Virus record (IMG/VR): IMGVR_UViG_3300002835_000601
Location: 1-34,568 of that record
Reading direction: 5' to 3' (one strand)
Source: a virus
Length of the DNA stretch: 34,568 nucleotides
The position numbers and the translations under genes are program-made. The notes beneath the pieces were generated by a model. The model did not search any database, was not told where the DNA came from, and was given only the letters and a program-made list of their open reading frames with translations. This document shows, in pieces, positions 30,664-34,568 of the stretch. How positions within the stretch are numbered: the first letter of the stretch is position 1; each line of letters starts with the position of its first letter.

Positions 30664-30684
30664 CGGAGTCTCCTTGGTGGGATA

Positions 30685-31053
30685 TTAGTGTCTGACTCGG
30701 AATTCCAAAGTCGCAGTCCATATGCGGTTGCCTGTAAGGTTGGGCTGTTCGCTGTAAGAGGTGGCTCGATTGAGCAGTGTCATGTCAGCAACCCCGTCAA
30801 ATTTCTTGCGGTCATAAGTCTGGATCGCTACCGAAGCCAGAGACTCGCAGTTTGCAAGTGTTGTGTGAGCCACGCTCAATTGCAGAAGAGACTCCGTCCA
30901 GAGTATCGCGTTTCCGCTGAGTGTCACCTGATTGCTTTGCACCACGTTGAGTGCGGCATAAGGTGGGAACAAGCCTTCAGGAATAGCCCCGACATACATC
31001 GGAGCTACTGAATAAGCTGTCCAGCGGTTGACGATCTGGGCAAATGGAATCAT
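30685..31053 (-). CDS. Tail terminator / completion protein candidate (122 aa)
   Basis: The ATG overlaps the preceding stop as ATGA. The protein (MIPFAQIVNRWTAYSVAPMY) has the hydrophobic opening and 'PYAALNVV' phrase seen in DUF3168/gpU-like tail completion proteins that cap the tail tube at the head end. It directly precedes the tail tube gene, the normal place. No catalytic features are expected. Moderately sure. Confidence 0.6.
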   Translation of the reverse strand: MIPFAQIVNRWTAYSVAPMYVGAIPEGLFPPYAALNVVQSNQVTLSGNAILWTESLLQLSVAHTTLANCESLASVAIQTYDRKKFDGVADMTLLNRATSYSEQPNLTGNRIWTATLEFRVRH

Positions 31054-31613
31054 CGTTGGTAGGCGATTGTCACAACGGCATCGGCTGTGGAGTTAGCTGT
31101 GGCACACGTCAAAGTGAAGTTGGCTGCGGTGACAGCGATTCCATCCAGAGGTGCGCCAATCTGTGCGTATCCGTAAGACGGAACCTTGATGATGTCGCCC
31201 GTAGCACCTGTCAGGTTGTCAAAGACAAAATTGATCGGCACATTGGAGTTGTTCTTGACGCTGACAGAGTTGACCTTAGAGATCGTGCCAGTGTTACAAA
31301 ACAAGTCTGGGAATGAACTGAGCGATACGGTAGTTGTCGCATTGGCCGCGATGCCCGTATAAGTCTTCTTGAAGATGCGGTCGGCGTACATCTGGGTGAG
31401 TTCTGTCGCTGTAGGCGAGGCGGGAACCCCTGTGGATGGCCGAGTGACGGATGATAGTGAGTTTGACTGAGTGACCGTGGATGTGCTATTCACATCAGAA
31501 TCGGTCAGAGTCATGCTGGTAGACGCGCTGATTACGCCGGAAGCTGTGATGGGCATGGAGGTTCCCCCTGTAGTAGTACCGTTACCTGTTTCAGATCCAA
31601 TTGAGGTTGGCAT
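31050..31613 (-). CDS. Thr/Ser-rich virion protein (187 aa)
   Basis: The N-terminal 65 residues are very rich in Thr, Ser and Gly (GNGTTTGGTSMPITASGVIS). The C-terminal about 120 residues look like a beta-sandwich (TVSLSSFPDLFCNTGTISKV). It sits between a gp10-like and a tail-completion-like gene, so it is probably a small virion decoration or head-tail protein. The low-complexity arm could be a flexible tail. No family is recognised. Confidence 0.65.
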   Translation of the reverse strand: MPTSIGSETGNGTTTGGTSMPITASGVISASTSMTLTDSDVNSTSTVTQSNSLSSVTRPSTGVPASPTATELTQMYADRIFKKTYTGIAANATTTVSLSSFPDLFCNTGTISKVNSVSVKNNSNVPINFVFDNLTGATGDIIKVPSYGYAQIGAPLDGIAVTAANFTLTCATANSTADAVVTIAYQR

Positions 31614-31628
31614 TTACGAGACCCGCCT

Positions 31629-32480
31629 CTAGAGACGATTTTTGTTGTCGGAAATGTACGGAACACGAAGACCACGGTTGTAAGTGACCTTGAGGGTCGC
31701 TTTATCTGCGAGCGATTTAAAGGCAGCTGGAAGTTTGTCTCTCAGGTAGGCCTTGTAGACTCCCTCCAGTTCCTTTGCGGTATCAGGCCAAGCCAGTCGT
31801 GATAGATAGGGTCGTGATGGATTCCATTTTGGGCCTTCCCGCTTCTCGCTCTTGGGGACAGACTGCCGTTTGATTTTCTGGCCCGAACCTTCGCTTTTAG
31901 GTCGTTTGTCGCCAAACCCGTCGTTCCCCTTGGAATACCAACCCGTTTCCAGGTAAAAGCTGTAATACTCAAGGCGACTGCGTTCAGATCTGTCTACAGC
32001 CCGAGGATTCACTTGAATGATTCGAGTTCCAATGGACTTGTTCTGTCGGGCTGGGTAGGGCGTAATGGCCGAGTTGTCGCTGAAACCTTCTCTTTGGATC
32101 TTATCTCGCCATGCGTAATCTGCTGGCTTCTTGGCGGCAAATCTCTTCTCGTCGCTGGCAGAATTGCTGGCTGGTCCTGGGAATTGACGGGATTCTACGC
32201 CCCTTCGCCAGTGGATTGAATCTTGGAGAGTTCCCGTTCTGCGTGCAGGGGCTTCGCCTGGTTGAGAGGACGGTGGATACTTTTCGCCCAATGATGTCTT
32301 TACTATTCGTACGGCATGTCTTGCGACAGCATCCAAGGCAGCGGAGTTAATCTTTTGAACCTGATTATTGTCTGAGATCCACTGCTTCGAGGCCTTTTGG
32401 GGCATGCTCTGGCTGGAACCGGACGTTACGCCGCTCTTTGCGATCTGATTAATCAGTTTCATTGCGGAGTTAATATCCAT
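31629..32480 (-). CDS. HK97 gp10-like head-tail / minor tail protein (283 aa)
   Basis: The start at 32480 shares a base with the previous stop (TGATG) and has GGAGA 7 bases upstream, so an earlier Met at 32501 is set aside. PSSQPGEAPARRTGTLQDSI is the diagnostic phrase of gp10-like proteins, followed by EYYSFYLETGW and RPYLSRLAW near the end. The middle contains a long basic insertion (SEGSGQKIKRQSVPKSEKRE) that makes it longer than typical members. It sits in the connector block between the head closure and tail genes. Confidence 0.78.
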   Translation of the reverse strand: MDINSAMKLINQIAKSGVTSGSSQSMPQKASKQWISDNNQVQKINSAALDAVARHAVRIVKTSLGEKYPPSSQPGEAPARRTGTLQDSIHWRRGVESRQFPGPASNSASDEKRFAAKKPADYAWRDKIQREGFSDNSAITPYPARQNKSIGTRIIQVNPRAVDRSERSRLEYYSFYLETGWYSKGNDGFGDKRPKSEGSGQKIKRQSVPKSEKREGPKWNPSRPYLSRLAWPDTAKELEGVYKAYLRDKLPAAFKSLADKATLKVTYNRGLRVPYISDNKNRL

Positions 32481-32803
32481 CAGGATGTCTCCACTACGCA
32501 TTCAGCGGTTGTGTGATGGCTCAAAGAATTCCAGTCATTACATCTTACCACGTTATAAACATATGTTCCAACCTTTATCTGATTGCGTGCCGTAAGGTTA
32601 CGCGAGCCTTTAAGCAGGATGTTATGCGTTGCAGCAGAACCGTCTTTGGCATCTTCACGGTCAACACCACCGGATCTAGGCTGGACAAGGCATTTGACTG
32701 TCAGAACGGGTATCCAGGATTGATACACGCCGCCCTGAACATCCTTTAGGGATTGCAGTTCGCTGATTACGGCTGTCTGGTTGAGGAAGTCGTCAAATGC
32801 CAT
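32480..32803 (-). CDS. Head closure / head-tail adaptor candidate (107 aa)
   Basis: A short beta-rich protein (MAFDDFLNQTAVISELQSLK) of the size of gpFII or gp7-like head closure proteins. It is located exactly between the gp6-like connector and gp10-like genes, the position these proteins hold in HK97-like genomes. RNQIKVGTYVYNVVRCN is a typical strand-rich C-terminal segment. Assigned by size and order. Confidence 0.65.
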   Translation of the reverse strand: MAFDDFLNQTAVISELQSLKDVQGGVYQSWIPVLTVKCLVQPRSGGVDREDAKDGSAATHNILLKGSRNLTARNQIKVGTYVYNVVRCNDWNSLSHHTTAECVVETS

Positions 32804-33464
32804 TGACTGAATACCTCACGTAAGGAGCTAAAAGGTTAGCAACGGGATGCTTTGCTGTAAGAAAGGGTGTAGCACCAGATCGCGTGTATGAGTAGTCGCC
32901 AATTCTTTCGGACTGGAGCGACCCATCATACTTTGAAGAAGAGTACATCCCGTTGACCAGCTGGGCAATTGCGAGTTTTACAGGTTCTGGGCAATAGTCA
33001 AAGCCACCCGTGTAATCGACTGTGTAAAAATATTGCAAACTGTACGGGTTATCTTGCTTGATGAATGACTTAAATCTGTTTATATATGGATTGACGAATG
33101 TAAGCACGCCTGTGGATGGCTCGAGAACGTATTCGAGATTGATGTCCAGCTTTGTTTCGGTCAGGTTTGTTTCGCTGGAGTTGTAGCTGTCCACATAGCC
33201 GCAGGAATCGCCCTTGACAGGGTCTGACTGCTGGTAGATTGCGACTCGGGAAACACTTGTAACTGGTGTTCTGCGAAGGTAGATCCGCTGGCTTTGATTG
33301 ATAACGTAACGCTCGGTGACTGTGTCCGATAGGAAAATCCGATTGCAGAACTTCTCTACTAACCTCGACGCAGCATCGATATAAACCTGGACCGTAGCAG
33401 ATGGAGCATCCGCTAAAGCAGGAATGTACGTCAGGCATTCGTTTAGAGTCAGCAGAATATCCAC
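32793..33464 (-). CDS. Head-tail connector, gp6-like (223 aa)
   Basis: Uses a GTG start at 33464 behind AGGAGG. The opening (MDILLTLNECLTYIPALADA) followed by YIDAASRLVEKFCNR matches the gp6-like pattern in which a short helix bundle ends in 'I-x-x-A-S-x-x-V-E-x-F-C-N-R'. The rest is a beta-rich insertion and a helical C-terminus. It would attach below the portal and start the connector stack. It overlaps the next gene by 11 bases. Confidence 0.78.
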   Translation of the reverse strand: MDILLTLNECLTYIPALADAPSATVQVYIDAASRLVEKFCNRIFLSDTVTERYVINQSQRIYLRRTPVTSVSRVAIYQQSDPVKGDSCGYVDSYNSSETNLTETKLDINLEYVLEPSTGVLTFVNPYINRFKSFIKQDNPYSLQYFYTVDYTGGFDYCPEPVKLAIAQLVNGMYSSSKYDGSLQSERIGDYSYTRSGATPFLTAKHPVANLLAPYVRYSVNGI

Positions 33465-33492
33465 AAGCCCTCCTTAAGCTCTCGAACCCCAA

Positions 33493-33514
33493 GGGACGAC
33501 CCGAAGGTCGCCCC
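33493..33514 (-). promoter_or_regulatory. Stable UUCG-loop hairpin between capsid-side and connector genes
   Basis: On the transcribed strand GGGGCGACC-TTCG-GGTCGTCCC forms 9 base pairs (one G-T) closed by a C(UUCG)G tetraloop, one of the most stable RNA caps. No T tract follows, so it is not a simple terminator. It may protect the 3' end of the capsid-gene mRNA or attenuate downstream genes. It lies in a 70-base gap between two late genes. Confidence 0.6.
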
Positions 33515-33534
33515 AGAGGGCCGAAAGGTGGGAA

Positions 33535-34041
33535 TCAGTTGGTTCCCTTGGTCTCGATGGCAACATCAGGTTGCGGAACCGGAGTCAGGTTCGAGTTGTG
33601 CAGCAAGGCAACACCGTAAGTGGCTGTGCCAGTGGTCGCTACAACACGCATGTAAGGCTTGCTCACAAAAGCGGTTGTGTTTGACACTTGGACAGCCGTG
33701 TCCTTGCCTGGGTGGTTGACGCTGATTGCCAGAAACTGGTTTGTCGCAGCTGTCGTAGCAGATGCAGAGATTGCAGCACCAGGAACAGCAGGGACGGCAG
33801 TGATCGGTACGCCAAATGTGGTTGATACCTGATAACCGACCGTAAGGTCAGTCCACGTGGAACCATCGGCTGATTCCTGAACCTTGATTGCCGAGGATGC
33901 AGCTAGAGCGAAGTTGACCAGAAAGGTCGCCCCACCGAAGAGTCCGTTGGCACTGTTTACCTGAACAGACGAGCTGTTTCCCGAGGTAAACACAAGGTGC
34001 TTGACTTGAACACCACTTAAGAGCTGATTATGACGGGACAT
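33535..34041 (-). CDS. Virion structural (decoration-type) protein (168 aa)
   Basis: Starts MSRHNQLLSGVQVKHLVFTS with AGAGGAG upstream. The sequence (SSAIKVQESADGSTWTDLT, then KPYMRVVATTGTATYGVALL) has the pattern of beta-sandwich proteins that sit downstream of major capsid genes in HK97-like phages, often decoration proteins. It is followed by the stable hairpin at 33493. The family is by pattern and place. Confidence 0.65.
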   Translation of the reverse strand: MSRHNQLLSGVQVKHLVFTSGNSSSVQVNSANGLFGGATFLVNFALAASSAIKVQESADGSTWTDLTVGYQVSTTFGVPITAVPAVPGAAISASATTAATNQFLAISVNHPGKDTAVQVSNTTAFVSKPYMRVVATTGTATYGVALLHNSNLTPVPQPDVAIETKGTN

Positions 34042-34064
34042 ATGGTTCTCCTCTTGTGCTTATA

Positions 34065-34568
34065 TCAAGATACCTTGATGAATTTGCCGTATTGTTCTTG
34101 GATCGTGTCTGCACCCCAACGCAAACGGAAGAGGTAAACACGGCGATTGTTCACGGCTTCGATTTCATTTAAGACCCGTACAGATAAGCCCATACGAATC
34201 GGCATGAACACGCCTTGCAGCGATCCGAAGAACGCAACTGCGTTACCACTCGTACCTTGAAGAGGAGCGAACTGGCAGTAGCTGATTGGGAACCCGTCAA
34301 TCGAGTCAGGAATCGGCTGGACGATGCCAGGGAAGTTCTGACCGCTCTGGAACAGGTACTGACCGTTGGACGCTTTGAACAGGCTCACAGTCTTCGCTGT
34401 TTGCTGGTGCATCACGAAGCTGAAGTTTGGCTGGGCGTATTGAGGCAGAATGCTGAACCGCATGGATTTAACCGTATCAGCGTCCAGCGTTGAGCTAGAA
34501 CCAGATGCAGTCACGAAGCCGAATTTACCTGCCTCGCCACCCGAACTGCTGGAAATCGAGTTCCAGAT
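34065..34568 (-). CDS. Major capsid protein, C-terminal part (runs off right edge)
   Basis: The frame is open to base 34568, so the visible 167 residues are only the C-terminal portion. An apparent GTG start at 34514 is not the real start. The segments SFVMHQQTAKTVSLFKASNG, GIVQPIPDSIDGFPISYCQF and AVAFFGSLQGVFMPIRMGLS follow the order of the HK97 capsid A and P domains (a 'W/F-V-M-x-x-x-T' helix, then 'G-x-P-V/I', then 'F-G-D/S...'). The end (FRLRWGADTIQEQYGKFIKV) is the usual last strand. The rest of the gene, the protease and the portal should lie to the right. Confidence 0.8.
   Translation of the reverse strand: MWNSISSSSGGEAGKFGFVTASGSSSTLDADTVKSMRFSILPQYAQPNFSFVMHQQTAKTVSLFKASNGQYLFQSGQNFPGIVQPIPDSIDGFPISYCQFAPLQGTSGNAVAFFGSLQGVFMPIRMGLSVRVLNEIEAVNNRRVYLFRLRWGADTIQEQYGKFIKVS

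Noticed and set aside
34065-34514. 149-residue capsid ORF starting with GTG at 34514
   Set aside because: The frame is open to the window edge with capsid-like sequence, so the apparent start is internal and the gene is partial.

Overview
The window is part of a temperate tailed-phage (Caudoviricetes, HK97-type capsid) genome, seen as a free or circular phage rather than an integrated prophage. A tyrosine integrase lies beside a 44-bp fragment matching the 3' half of a tRNA-Ala gene (an attP core), and phage genes continue on both sides of it. The host is not identified. The N-terminal style of the integrase resembles integrases I associate with Planctomycetes, and a phage-borne CsrA is compatible with that, but this is a weak inference.

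Layout. (1) 1-2.5 kb: small leftward genes, the first a Gp88/DUF7227-like protein cut by the window edge, then a mostly non-coding stretch to 3.4 kb with two clusters of a CACTGT(ATC) repeat, one with 18-bp periodicity (iteron or operator candidate). (2) 3.5-6.9 kb: a rightward operon of about a dozen tiny, mostly unrecognised genes with ATGA-type overlaps, driven by a TTGACA-N17-TAACAT promoter and closed by a strong intrinsic terminator. (3) 10.5-7.0 kb, leftward: packaging module (65-aa leaderless ORF, small and large terminase), a C5-cytosine methyltransferase with a second ORF overprinted on it, and an HNH-like zinc protein. (4) 10.5-11.6 kb, rightward: a tRNA-like gene and a YqaJ-type exonuclease. 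(5) 12.4-11.6 kb, leftward: two accessory/regulatory genes; 13.7-12.7 kb, leftward: integrase; then attP and a small gene. (6) 14.5-22.1 kb, rightward: replication operon with CsrA, prim-pol, an SSB-like protein, a DnaJ-type zinc protein, an SF2 helicase split by an HNH intein, ThyX, a DUF3310-like protein and a RuvC-like resolvase. (7) 34.6-22.2 kb, leftward: late operon from the major capsid C-terminus through head-tail connectors, tail tube, tail chaperones and tape measure to a PKD-domain distal tail protein. The replication and late operons converge at about 22.2 kb.

How it works together. Early/replication genes make and repair DNA (prim-pol, helicase, SSB, YqaJ exonuclease, resolvase) and thymidylate (ThyX). 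The terminase packages DNA that the methyltransferase may modify. Integrase and attP provide lysogeny. CsrA could redirect host or phage mRNA use, and its own ribosome-binding site sits in a GGA-loop hairpin typical of CsrA targets. No portal, protease or lysis gene is recognised here; the first two probably lie just beyond the right edge.

The points most worth a second look are the overprinted methyltransferase locus carrying a (CT)12 tract in both frames, the intein inside the helicase Walker A motif, the CsrA hairpin, a T10 tract that could fuse two tail genes by slippage, and the periodic CACTGTATC array.
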